This document shows, piece by piece, positions 11,854 to 23,185 of a stretch of 64,000 bases of DNA. The first letter of the stretch is position 1; each line of letters begins with the position of its first letter. Source of the stretch: Quillaja saponaria. Lineage: Eukaryota; Streptophyta; Magnoliopsida; Fabales; Quillajaceae. A model generated the notes under the pieces. The model was not told the DNA's origin and did not search any database. It was given only the letters and a program-made list of their open reading frames with translations. Location of the stretch: NCBI GenBank assembly GCA_029379385.1, contig CM055615.1, positions 4,836,001 to 4,900,000 on the forward strand. Reading direction: 5' to 3'. A program made the translations under genes and the position numbers.

Positions 11854-14800
11854 CTAGATATTTACAGTCCATGTTGATAGTACCTGAGAGACAGCATGCA
11901 TGGTTGGTCTAGATTGTGGACTGGGATGTAAGCATGCCATTGCTAGCTTCATAACTGATACCAGTTCTTGCCCAACTTGCACTGTAGGAGGTGTAAGGCG
12001 ATTGTCTAACTGCTCTGGCACCAACAAACTCTTCTCCACAAATGAAGAGGTAAGAGAGGATATAGTCTCACCTGGATGCTTTCCTTTGAGCACTTCAATT
12101 ACTAACACTCCAAAGCTATACACATCGCATTTCTCAGTCACCTTCATTGTATAAGCAAGTTCTGCAAAAGATATCATTCAAAAAATTTACCCATGTTTTT
12201 CTTATTTCAGATGGATGTCACGTTTTTATGTGACATCAGAATGAAAAAGAAGAAAGAAAGAGAGAGAGAAAAAAAATACTATTACCAGGTGCAACATATC
12301 CGTATGTGCCTGCAAATGAAGTCCAATTGGATGAGTCCACTGCTAAAAGCTTAGCAATGCCAAAATCTGAAACACGAGCTTCCTTATTCGAATCCAGCAA
12401 GATATTTTTGCTTGATATGTCTCTATGAACAATTGGTGGTGAGCAATCATGGTGCATGTAAGAAAGAGCATTGGCAACACCTTTAATAACATTCAACCTC
12501 TTATTCCAGTCCAATGCCTTAGCTTTCTGTTCATCTGCTAGAACTTGATCCAAGCTACCCTCTTCAAGGTACTCATAAATCAAGAATGAGTTTTGCTCTT
12601 GCGAACAAAAGCCAATGAAATTTATAATATTTCGATGTCGGATTTCTGACAGTACCTTCAGTTCATTTAGAAACTCTTCTTGGTATGCGTTATTATCATC
12701 ATTTGATGTGTAGAGTTTCTTCACTGCGACTATGTTTGATGATGGAAGCTTCACTTTGTAAACAGATCCACTTCCCCCTTTTCCAATACAAAACAAATCA
12801 TTGAAATTATTCGTTGATTCTATGATTTGATGATACAATTTTCTTCCATCAAATTTCGAAACAAAAAGTACCACCTTGCCCCGCATTGCCAGTTGTTGAT
12901 CTACTTCTGAATAACGTGAACTTCTTCGTTTTTTCCTTACAACAATGCAAATACCGAAGAACGCAACTAGAAGCAGAATTGCTCCCAGGAGAGGGAAGAG
13001 AATAACAAAAGTAAGGTTGTGTCCTTTTTTTGAGCCTTGTTGTAGTACACAGGGTTTGAGTCCTGTAACATTGCCACAGAGTCCTTTGTTCCCTTGTAAT
13101 GTTTCTAATGAAGCATTAAGAAACACTTGGCTATTAGGAATTGGACCCTCCAAGTCATTGTATGATATGTCAACATAGATTAGTCCACGCATTTTCTCAA
13201 AACCAACTGGAATTAACCCTGATAGGTTATTGTGGGATAGAAATAATTTCTCCAAGCTCTGTAAATTGTTAACATCTGAAGGTATCCTTCCACTGAGCCA
13301 GTTATGACTCAAATCTAGTTGGGACAATTGAGGCAGATCACATATTTGATCTGGAATGCTTTGGCCAAACTTATTGCTGCTCAAATTCAAGTAGTTTAGC
13401 TTTGAGAAGTTTCCAAAAATTGGGGGAATAGAGTTGTTCAGTTTGTTAGCTGACAAGTCTAGGTGGTCAAGATTAGTTAGTGATCCAAGTTCCAGAGGTA
13501 TGTAACCAGAAAGTTTATTTCCATCTAACTTCAATTCTATCAGAGAAGATAACTTCCCAATTTCCTTGGGAATCTCACCAACCAGCTGATTATAGGAAAA
13601 ATCAAGTACATGTAACTGACTGGCCGACCCGATTACATGGGGTATGCTTCCAGTTATATTGTTCCCAGAAATCCTGAGGGTGGCTAATTGCGGGCAGTTT
13701 GCCCAATTAGGTGAGATTTTACCATAAAGTCTGTTATAGCTCAAGTCAATGTAATCAAGATTTCTATATACACCAAAATCTTCAGATATATTTCCTGAAA
13801 GTTGATTTTCCTCCAGTCTTACTCTGACTAAGCTTGTGCAATTGCTCAGGGTTTTCGGTATTGGACCCGTGAGTCGGTTGTCTGCTGCAGTAAACCTCTG
13901 AAGAGTTCCAGTTTGACATAGTTTCTGAGGTAAGTACCCAGTGAAGTTGTTTATGCTAAGCTGAAGCAGAGTCAGTTTTGTTAGATTTCCTATATCTTGA
14001 GGAATCGATCCGGAAAGTTGGTTTTCACGGAGAAATAATTCTTCCAAATTGCTCAAATTACCAAAAGAAGTTGGAATTGAGCCATTAAGATTGTTTGATT
14101 CAAGGCTTAGAGAATTAAGGGATTTCAAGTTCCCAATTTCTGGGGGTATGGGACCAGAGAGGTTATTGGACCTAATGTATAACAGTGTCAGCTTCTGTAA
14201 ATTTCCAAAAGTGTAAGGGATTGGACCTGTTAGGTAGTTTTCATGGATATGAAGTTCAATCAGATTGGAAAGGTTCCCCATTTCCAAAGGAATGTGACCA
14301 GAAAGTTGATTGTCATTGAGATACATCTCAGCCAGATTACTCAAATTGCCCAAAGAAGCAGGAATAGAACCAGAAAGGGAATTATTGTGGATATACAAAT
14401 AAGATAGGTTACTGAAACTGCCTAATGAAGCAGGAATGTTACCTTCAAGATTGTTGCTGTACAAAGCAAGTCCCTGAAGAGACACTAATTGACCTATTTC
14501 TTTAGGGATTGAGCCATTCAATTGATTTTGAACCAAGTGTAGGACTTCTAGTTTCTTAAATAGACCTACTTGTGGTGGGATATTTCCTATTAACTGATTA
14601 AAGGATAAGTCAAGATAAATGAGATTTGTTAAGTAACCTATTTCAGAAGGCATGGTGCCATAGAGTGAATTCAAGCTAAGATCAACATATGAAAGGTTTT
14701 GAAAAGATGAGAATGAAATTTCATGGAGTGTACCTTTTATGCCTGAACTGGTCAAGTTTAGTCTAATGACTCTTCCTTCTTGGTTACAATAAACTCCAAA

Positions 14801-15016
14801 CCAATTACATGGGATTGAACTGTTGTCGTTGTTGTCATTGAGAGTCCATGAAGATAGGAAAGGAGGCTGAGTTTCAAAGCTGGCTTTCCATTTGAGTAAA
14901 GCATCAGCTTCAATTACAGAATCAGAAGAAATTTGAAGAGCAGAATGCTGCAAGACAAGCAGGAAAGTCAAGGAAACAACTGAATATAGTAGTTCAGTAT
15001 ATGTGAATGATGCCAT
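11854..15016 (-). CDS. LRR receptor-like serine/threonine kinase, MIK2 / At1g35710-like
   Basis: Two exons (12286-15016 and 11854-12161) joined over a 124-bp GT/AG intron give 1012 residues. I chose the ATG at 15016, 16 codons inside the longest frame, because it has a good context (GCCATGG) and is followed at once by a signal peptide (about 1-28). Next come an N-terminal cap, about 22 LRRs of 24 residues (about 105-632, LxxLxLxxNxLxGxIP type), a membrane helix (about 669-693) with a basic stop-transfer, and a kinase domain. Visible kinase residues are the Gly loop G745-K-G747-GS-G750, K766, E785, H864-R865-D866, N871, D884-F-G and A909-P-E911. The intron splits the codon of E911. Having Arg before the catalytic Asp makes it an RD kinase. 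Length and layout match the family, which includes the plasma-membrane peptide receptor MIK2 in Arabidopsis. The ligand here is unknown. No break was seen. Confidence 0.96.
12162..12285 (-). other. intron of the receptor kinase gene
   Basis: Donor CCTG|GTAATAG and acceptor TTTTGCAG|AACTTG, phase 1. The intron contains a GA-rich tract. It falls inside the codon for the Glu of the APE motif, and this single-intron layout fits the family. Confidence 0.92.
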
Positions 15017-15061
15017 GGCTTTAACAGGATGATGCAGTACATGCAATATATTTTTCAGACA

Positions 15062-15069
15062 CATATATA
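15062..15069 (-). promoter_or_regulatory. possible TATA box of the receptor kinase
   Basis: TATATATG on the minus strand, 46 bp upstream of the chosen ATG. This would imply a very short 5' UTR, so the real promoter may lie further out in 15070-15830. Confidence 0.25.
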
Positions 15070-15831
15070 ATCTGAGCAGAAACTAGATCAGAGGAAATTG
15101 ATATGGGAACTGGGAAGCTCAATTTTTGACTATTAGTGTCATGGACATTAATGGAATGTGGAATGGTAATGTGTTCAATTGTTCCAATTCGAATGAAAAG
15201 TCTGACTTTGTTTATTTTCTTTTTTCTTCCAACTACACAATTTCACAACTCACAAAAGTCTCCATGAGAAAGTTAACGCTTGTCTTTCTCCATTCAAATC
15301 TTTTAATCAATACAATCTGTGCCAATAAGTCGCAAGTCAACGGCAATCCTTTGACAATATCACAATTTTTAGAAGAAAAAAAATATTGAATTGTTGAAGT
15401 TGTAATTTGGATTTAAGCTAGAGTTTGGAGATAAATTAAGGGAAGAAAGAAATTAGGAGGAATAAAATATGATTTGATAAGATTATCATGTTCTCTTTTT
15501 TGGCCAAAATAAGTGGATATAGTCACCAAAGATTTAACCTTAAATGTACAGCATTATCGACTCTTATTTTACCACAGGGAGCTAGCAGTTTTTTTTTTTT
15601 TTTATAGCTAAAATGGGAGCTAGCGGTATTGTCTTTTTCTTTTTGTTTGAAAAGAAAATTTCTCAAACTATAATTAAAGCCTTTGAAAAATTTCGGTCAT
15701 TTTCATATAAATAATTTTCAAACAAAAAGGAGGAAACGACTTTTCTACTCTTATTTTCATTCCTCTCGTTTTTCCCTCTTCCCCATGAAGTAATCAAGTC
15801 CTACGAGTCCCTCATTGAATTAAAGAGTAAA
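15070..15831. other. upstream region of the receptor kinase gene
   Basis: No gene seen. T-rich and A-rich stretches, with a plus-strand frame at 15126-15389 that looks like chance. Confidence 0.5.
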
Positions 15832-16171
15832 TGATGGGAACGAGATTATTATAATTTGATAATTGATAATTAATTGTTATTTTATGTTTTATTATGTGAA
15901 ATTAGTATTTTAGAGACTTATTTACTAATATATTGTTATATTCTTCTATTATTTATATTCATATAGTAGGGTTTTATTTTAGTCTATATATAGACATGTT
16001 ATGTAACTGTTTAAGGATCTTGTAACAAATTAAAATTAAATGAAATATTTGCAAGTTTTTCAAATCCTAATTTTACCTAAATCTCAATATTTTCTTCTTT
16101 TTCTACCAATGCCACCTCCCTTCTCACTTCTTTTCCCCTAAATTCCCTAATTTCCCTATCGTGTGGTATCA
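15832..16171 (+). repeat. 5' LTR of the non-autonomous element
   Basis: About 340 bp, begins TGATGGGAACGAG and ends near GTGGTATCA, just before the tRNA-Met primer site. The 3' boundary is good to a few bases. Confidence 0.8.
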
Positions 16172-16176
16172 AAATT

Positions 16177-16189
16177 TGGTATCAGAGCC
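16177..16189 (+). other. primer-binding site (initiator tRNA-Met)
   Basis: TGGTATCAGAGCC, a perfect plant retrotransposon PBS, directly after the 5' LTR. Confidence 0.9.
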
Positions 16190-17587
16190 ATGTTTATGAT
16201 TTTTCCCATCCAAAAATAAACTAAAAATTTGATTCCAACCACTGGCACCGCCATGAACCACCGCACACTGCCGTACCATTTAATTGTTTCCATCATCGAA
16301 GAGACCACTACAGGGTTTGCCTAGTACTGATCCCAAAAACATCGAAGCCACAACTAGCTCACACCAGAAACCACCTAACACGCCGTAACAAGTTTTACCC
16401 CATTGCTACCTAAAACAACCAAAACCACCCGTCTTCCACCCTATCTTTTCTTTGATATACCCCTAAAAACATACTGAAAACCTCTGATCTACAAAACAAG
16501 ACGAAAGTCATGACAAATGGAGCTACATAATATTGCTACTCACACACTGCCACTTGCAAGATGCGTGACAACTCTTTTCAGACAAGCTTTCAAGCCAATC
16601 CATTATGACACATCATCGTCCTCATCAGCCTATGGAATACGTGTCATTCACTTACTTGCCACATAACATGCAAGTCAACATCCTCCTGCCAGGTCATCAT
16701 GCAACAAAATCTAGAGCCATATCAGCTTACACGTGTATCCCTACTAAACCATTCATTGTTCAGTACTGCCAAGTCAACTTAAAGGGCCACACATCAGTTT
16801 GACAAGATCGGTTTGGACTTTGACTAGTTTAGTTTGTAGTGCTTCCTAAAGTTCTTTGGTGTCCACTCTCATCAAATCTTTATGTTATCCTAACCATACA
16901 CACTTGAACCTATAGAGACTTGTATGGAAAACACTAACATATATAAAACTGGATGAGATTAGTACAACACTAGGTGAGGTGCTTCCAATGTTGGGTCCAG
17001 AACTTGATAAACTTGATAAACTTACATCAGTTATAGTTGAGACAAACATTCAAGCCCACAAATACTTGTAGGAATTTAATGACTTCATAGTTAAGCCAAC
17101 TTCACTAGCACTAGAAGATGATCATCAGTTACATATAGCTAATGCTACCCAAGAGTTATTAGAGCTTACAACATCGCTACTAGAGATTGGGAGTCAAGAC
17201 TTTGAAGCTAATGATGTTCACGATCCACTCTCTAGGGATGATGAGGTTACATTAATTGTAGATATGATTAAGCCAACCGACATTTTAAAGCTACTTACCA
17301 CAGATTTTGAGGTTACAATTGCAATTATTATTGAGCCAGCAAACATTCCAGAGTAGGTAGATGTAGTTTGAAAGTATGTTGTTAAGATTACCCAAATTCT
17401 AAATGTCGAGCATATTGATTTGGTCATCCTAGTGCAGTACCATGTGTTTGTGGTCCTTGACAGAGTTCTCATTGTTGGGTTTTTTTGGTTACTACCCCTT
17501 ACCTTGCTACAAGATTTTATTCTTGAGGTCCTTATCTCTCTTCACTATAAAACTTGAGGTTGAGTTTTTTTCCCAAGAAGGAAAAAA

Positions 17588-17932
17588 TGTTGGGGGAAAT
17601 GAGATTATTATCATTTGGTAGTTTATGATTATTTGTTATTTTATGTTTCATTATGTAAAATTAGAATCTAAGGACTTATTTAGTAGTATTTATTAGTATT
17701 CCTTTAGATTTTATGTTATTTATATGGTTTTATAGTAGCCTATATATAGGCATGTTATGTACTTTTTAAAAATCTTGTGACAAATTAAAATTGAAATTGA
17801 ATTGCATGTTTGCAAGCTTTCCAAATCTTAATTGAAGCAAAATCTCCATCATGTCTTACTTTTCTATCAATTCCTCCTTCCCTTCTCCCTCATTTTCTCC
17901 CTATAATTCTCTATATTTGCTACCGTTCAGCA
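17588..17932 (+). repeat. 3' LTR of the non-autonomous element
   Basis: About 345 bp, begins TGTTGGGGGAAATGAG directly after a polypurine tract and ends near GTTCAGCA. Substitutions and small indels relative to the 5' LTR are frequent, so the insertion is not recent. Confidence 0.8.
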
Positions 17933-17998
17933 TTAGTAACACACGACACACCATATATGAAGCAACTGGATAATTGTTGTGTTGTATATCTTATATTA

Positions 17999-18002
<4 letters not shown>

Positions 18003-18031
<29 letters not shown>
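18003..18031. repeat. (TA)n microsatellite
   Basis: TA array of about 14 units just beyond the 3' LTR. Confidence 0.85.
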
Positions 18032-18034
<3 letters not shown>

Positions 18035-18159
18035 CTTTGTATATGAACCTTTCTACATAAGAGTGAGAGAAAATCTCACATCGAATTTATTAAAAAAAAT
18101 AAAAATACTTTTGTCTAGTGGCACCTGGTATTCCCTTCTATCTTGGAGGTCCAATAGTC

Positions 18160-18356
18160 GATTTCCCCTAGAAGACTTACTTTAGTAGTTTATTCCCTCC
18201 TTCCCCCATCCCGATTTATAAAAAAAAAAGAAAAAGAAAAAGAAAAAAAAATCATAGTTTGATTCCCCTAAAAGACCTACTTTAGTGGTTTATTCCCCCC
18301 TTCCCCATCCAGATTTATAAAAAGAAAAAAAGAAAAGAAAAAAGAATCATAGTTTG
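18160..18356 (+). repeat. two tandem copies of a ~100-bp unit
   Basis: Unit 1 (18160-18260) and unit 2 (18261-18356) share GATT[T]CCCCTA.AAGAC.TACTTTAGT, GTTTATTCC, CATCC.GATTTATAAAAA and an A/G-rich tail ending ATCATAGTTTG. Origin unknown. The purine tail suggests a slippage-prone repeat. Confidence 0.85.
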
Positions 18357-20608
18357 GTTATTATCCATAATTCTGCTTTGCTTTATTAAAATTTTTTATT
18401 TAGTGATCATGTAGTGTCCAATAAGTTACGGGTAGGGATGTAAAACGGGTTTGATAACAGACCCTTATCCATAATTTTTATCTTTGGCTTGGTGTGATCC
18501 TTTTTTTACCTTCGTTATTTCTTAAAGAAAGAAAAGAAAAACCCATAATTAGGGCTCTATCAACTTGTTAGGCCAAGTGTAGGCAAAATATTATTCAAGT
18601 TGACCAAGTCGAATGGACAAAAATCCCACCCAACAGTGAAAGTCAGTTGATTGAGTGAGATAAATTTTCAAATAATAAAAATCAGGTGGATCTGTTGGGC
18701 AAAAAAAAATATATTACGAAGTATTAAGGTAAGGCCCAAAGTATTGCTTAGAAATTGTAAATTATATATTTTTCAACTAAATAACATTAATTAAAGGTCA
18801 TTAGTATTACAAAATATATTGAAATTAATATAAAATCTAATATTTATATGTAGGTATTCATATTCGGGCCGCAATATTCACATATAAAAATATTAAGAAG
18901 TAATATCAAGTGGGTCAAGTACCCAGTGCTGAATTTTTTCAATCCCCTCACTTGATCTGTCTCAAAATAACGAATACAAAATGACCTGAGTTACTACATG
19001 CTTTTTGGACAGGTTTCTAGGTTTTGGAAGGTTTGATCCGGGTTGTTGGGTTTTAATTGCACACCAATACCGACAATCTTATCAAAATTAGAGGTCCAAC
19101 ACTAGATTCAAATAGAAATAATCAAAGGCATAAATGAGGAGTATTTCAACTTTGATGGGACATCATTTATTTTGATGATTCTATATACTTTTACTTCATA
19201 TTTCATATGGAGAGACAAGTTGATTGAGAAATTACATCTAGTGTGGGATGGATATTTTAATTTTTAATTTTTTATGTTATGATGGTTATGTTATTATTTT
19301 TTCATTTCAGGGAAAAATGAAAAAAATAATATAATATATTGAAAGAATTAGATTTTTCTCAATCTTATTAAATTTATCTAATTATCTGTGCCTTTTAAAT
19401 TAGGGCTATAATTGGCAGAAAAATAAAAATTTGTTGGGTAGTATTATAGGAAGAAAAATGACATCCAACCACAAAGCTATAATGGTGATTGAAGATTTTT
19501 TTATTTGTTAATCCAAAAATAAAATAAAGTACATTAGAATGAATCAATGAACCAATAATGCATTTTCATCTTCTATAAACAAATAAGTATATGTTGTTTT
19601 TGCAAACTATATTCACATTATTCAAAAAGATATATTTTAATCAGTGGCGGACCCATCAATTTATGTAGTTCAAAAATTTAAATTAATCAATATGAATTTA
19701 AATTCAAGAACAAAAAAATACGTAATCCTTTTCATTTTATGTAAATAAACTGAAAAAATCGAAATAAATGTGACATAATTCAATAAATATGACAAGTAAA
19801 AATATACCTCAAGTTGTAAACAATAACATCTTTTTTTTATCAGGTTTGGGTTGGATATATATTTGCTAAAGTAAGAGAGTCAAATGAAATTAATTTATTA
19901 CAAAAGAAAAAAATAAATTTTATTTATTATTATTTATTAAGAACTCACTCAAATTCGAACCTTATTTAATAAATGAGTTGAACACAAACTTTAGAAAACT
20001 TTGCTTGTAAGCTAATAATACCAATATATATATATATATATATATATCTATGTGAGTCCACCCCTAATTCAATACTTGCTTTTTTGGGTTGCCAAATTTA
20101 TTTTAAAAGAAAATCATGTTTCTTCAATTTCTATTTTGTTGGGTAGTTTCTGATGAACTAAAAAATGACAAAATTAAAGAGGGTTAAGTTACTCTTTTAA
20201 ACTCACAGGCAACGAGATTGAAGATAGCTACCAAAAAGAGTTCATGGGTAACTTGAACTCAATCCTCGAACTCAACAAGGGAAGAATAAACAAATTACTT
20301 ATCATTTAGCCAAGTGCCACATTGACAAATTTTGACCAAACTAATAGGACAACAAATTCGTCATTGATGGTGTTTAATTAAGTTCATGATTGATATTAAA
20401 GATCAATAAATTGTAAATCCATGGTAAAAGATCTGTTTGACAATATACATAACAATGTCTTAAGTGCCAAATTAAAGATAGATTCACTTTGTAATTGCTA
20501 TATAGTGATCACAGACAATAGAGGGGATGAGGGATTGAAACTAACAACAACGAAGTCAGTTATTCAAGTGATAGTTTTGATCATCATGGCTTCAATCTAC
20601 GATAATAG
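18357..20608. other. AT-rich intergenic DNA
   Basis: No supported gene. It contains a TA microsatellite (20024-20048) and short A/T runs. The plus-strand frame at 20421-20612 shows no motif. Confidence 0.5.
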
Positions 20609-20742
20609 TTAATTACCACCACGACGTTCTTGAGGAGGACGTACCCCTATTTTCATTTGAAACTTGTTCCATTCTAACTTACTTTTCTTTTCTGCACAAA
20701 ATGAAACAGCCTCAAAATCATTCTTATGCATGTAGCTTTAAT

Positions 20743-20782
<40 letters not shown>

Positions 20783-20914
20783 GGTTTGTGGGAATTTGTT
20801 TAATTCATGACCAAAGGGTGTTGCAGTTGCAGATATTGCAGATAATGATGATGAGAACAATAAAAACAAAAGCAGGGGAGCTATGATAATTGGAAGAAGA
20901 GATTTCTTGTCCAT
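20609..20914 (-). CDS. candidate small secreted peptide precursor, family unknown
   Basis: Two exons, 20782-20914 (44 codons plus one base) and 20609-20691, joined over a 90-bp intron give 71 residues. The donor is CCA|GTAAGT and the acceptor TTTTGTGCAG|AAAAG. The one-base overhang of exon 1 and two-base start of exon 2 agree and keep the frame open to a TAA. I chose the ATG at 20914 (MDKKSLLP...). An in-frame ATG 13 codons upstream would put a polar lead before the hydrophobic core. Residues about 1-30 form a textbook signal peptide (IIIAPLLLFLLFSSSLSAIS, then an Ala/Thr-rich cleavage zone). The mature part is basic and Cys-free, ends GVRPPQERRGGN, and carries a short KKKSK stretch that could be a processing site. 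I do not match it to CLE, CEP, RGF, PIP, IDA, CIF or PSK. A chance signal-peptide frame remains possible. Confidence 0.5.
20747..20776 (+). repeat. (GA)n microsatellite inside the candidate intron
   Basis: About 15 GA units. On the minus strand this is a CT tract directly after the donor GTAAGT of the candidate peptide gene. Confidence 0.9.
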
Positions 20915-21257
20915 TTTATGATTTATCTCTATGCTTGAGACTTGAGAGATCAAACCCTTTTTTGTAGTAAGTTTTGTTTTCTAGATATCTCTCTGTATCT
21001 GTATATAATGACCAAGCAATTAAGCAGATTGTGTCCAACTTCTACAAGCAACTTGACGTGAAGTCAATACGCGTAATCCTAACCCTGAAAAATTCAAACA
21101 CCCTTTGAAATTTCTTTTTGTGTTTTTTGGTTTACTTGTTTGTTTGTTATGGTTTAGCTTGTTTTTAGTGGGACAACTTCATTTATTCCGGTGTGAATGC
21201 AGGTACACCTATGCTTTGATTTCAATAGCACTCCATATGAGTTGTTTCTATATACTA
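20915..21257. other. upstream flank of the candidate peptide gene
   Basis: About 340 bp with no other gene. TATCTCTCTGTATCTG (about 20985-21000) might hold initiation signals for the minus-strand gene, but nothing is diagnostic. Confidence 0.35.
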
Positions 21258-21290
21258 CTAGTGGGCAGACCCGTGCAGTCGGGTGTTTGG
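21258..21290 (-). mobile_element. Helitron-like 3' terminus
   Basis: On the minus strand the sequence reads ACCCG-ACTGCA-CGGGT (hairpin, 21269-21284), seven bases, then CTAG followed by T (21257-21261). A short GC hairpin a few bases before a CTRR end with T as the next base is the hallmark of Helitron 3' ends. The element body would extend rightwards from here. Its 5' TC end was not located. Confidence 0.5.
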
Positions 21291-21962
21291 GGTCTTTTTT
21301 TATTTTTTTATTAATTTAAATCTCTGAAAAACAAAGCTAGATAAAAATACATAAGGTAAAAGAAGTCCATTTGAGCGTATATTTATATAAATATTTGGGG
21401 AGATGATTTTGCGCAAATGTACCAGGAATTGACCTTCAATAGGAAAACTTAACTGTCATTCAAAAATCTACAAATATATAAAGACGACCAAGAAGCTTGT
21501 GTTAGCAAAATCCAAGTTTTTGTGTTACTACATCCAATGCTTCATGTTGTAGAAACTGCCTGCAGTTGCATTGATATTATTGTGCTACTTAGTGTTGCAC
21601 ATATTACTAGCTTGTCGCAAAAGCTTGAACTAAAGAGAAGCTAAACCTCCACTCCTATCAATCCAAAAAATAGTAAGCACTATAATTTTAGAGTCTCACA
21701 AAGGACCTTTCATCCATCAAACTTTGATGCCAACTGAGTATACTGTAGTGACCTTCATGAGCTGTGACACAAACATCAATGGCATGTCTTTTTATTGAAA
21801 AAATGGTTGTTAGTTTGCATCCACGGAAAAATAAATAAATTTAGAGATAGAAATGAAATAGAAAAATAAATTAGATTTCATTGACTTGAGTAAACCTTTT
21901 AAGTATTGCATTAGAAGCTTGAATTTCATTCTCATCAATTGTGATCTCAAAAGACAATGGCC
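21291..21962. other. possible Helitron body, no gene
   Basis: Unique-looking non-coding sequence between the Helitron-like end and the solo LTR. No helicase or Rep coding sequence is present, so if it belongs to a Helitron it is non-autonomous. Confidence 0.3.
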
Positions 21963-22241
21963 TAAACTGTTATAACCCAATAATTTAATGTAGGTTATCG
22001 AATATTCATATGTTGTTATGACCCTTACAACCCGGTAACATAATAATCGAGTTTTATAAATGTGTAAAAATTTTAGTTATAAAATGACAAACACAAAGAA
22101 ATTAAATAAATAGCAATGCAATTGAATATCCTAGAACCTAACCACTTAACGTACGTTTCGGGATATGTTATGTAAATCGTCATGACGGCTTAAACTATTA
22201 TTTTCTATAAGTGAATTAAAATAGAATATTATTTGAATATA

Positions 22242-22243
<2 letters not shown>

Positions 22244-22275
<32 letters not shown>
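22244..22275. repeat. (TAA)n microsatellite
   Basis: About ten uninterrupted trinucleotide units within the solo LTR. Confidence 0.9.
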
Positions 22276-22277
<2 letters not shown>

Positions 22278-23159
22278 ATATAAGTCTATATGTCAATAAT
22301 TAATGTGTACCACATATTTAGCATATTGGCCATAGACTTATTTTTTTACCTTTGGAATTAGTTTATTATTTCTTTTGTTTTATTCTCTTTTTCTGGCCTT
22401 GGCCAACTGACTACACCATTTTTTTTACTTTCCTTTGTGTTGTATTTCGGTCACTTTGAGGGAGAAATAAAGTCCTCCCCTGTTTCCAGAAATTTATTGT
22501 TCCTTCTGCCACTCCACCATGAGTCCTTCTCTTCCTCCTTGATTTGTACATGAATTGGATCTAACTTTGCTATCCATAATTTTCCTCTAAATTGCGTGAC
22601 AGCCCCTCCTTGTTGTAGCAGCTCCACAATTCCAGCGTTTGGGCAGTTCTATTTCACATGTTTCAGTCAAGAGTTCTTGCCCCTGTTTTGTAAATTTCAG
22701 TTTATCCTTCCTCCTTTATTTCCTTGCTGCCCCCTTGCTTTGCCTAGTTAGATTTGGTGACCAAGTAGCACCCTTGGCAGCTACCACTATGCTTTGTCTT
22801 ATGGGCAGTAGCTAAGGGGTTCAACCTATGTTTATGCCTTAATTTTCAGTGGTGAGTTCATCCTTCTTTGGGTGCTGCTGTTTGGGTGTGTGGGAAACGA
22901 AAATAAAGTAAGCAAAACCTTGGCAGCAGTTTTCTTGTGATTATTTCTTTTTTTGCTTCCTTGTAAACCCGTGAAGCAGTAGTCCTTGTTGGTGTTGATT
23001 GCAGTCCTCCTTCAAGATATGATAACTAGCAGTTTCTTTCTTATTCTCCAAGCCAAGTCCTTGCCTTGAAAGCCACCAGCTGCCCTGTTTTTTTTTAAAC
23101 TTGGACGTGAGGTGAGTGAAGAAGGAAGCAACTTGGTATTATTTAATTTCCTTGTTTTA

Positions 23160-23185
23160 CTATATATATATATATATATATATAT
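23160..23185. repeat. (TA)n microsatellite
   Basis: About 13 TA units within the solo LTR. Confidence 0.9.

Larger units (their letters stand above)
15832..17932 (+). mobile_element. non-autonomous LTR retrotransposon (LARD/TRIM-like)
   Basis: Two related LTRs (15832-16171 and 17588-17932) flank about 1.4 kb without gag, protease, integrase or reverse transcriptase. Both LTRs share GAGATTATTAT, CAAATTAAAATTRAA and CTATATATAGRCATGTTATGTA. The primer-binding site TGGTATCAGAGCC (16177-16189) is complementary to initiator tRNA-Met and sits 5 bp after the first LTR. A purine-rich tract (AAGAAGGAAAAAA) lies just before the second LTR, which starts TGTTGGG. The inner part has a short open frame (16605-16802) without a known domain. 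No clear 5-bp duplication was found at the ends (GTAAA on the left, uncertain on the right). It must have moved using another element's enzymes. Confidence 0.85.

Noticed and set aside
12945..13677. Plus-strand frames opposite the receptor kinase
   Set aside because: Shadows of the LRR/kinase coding sequence on the other strand.
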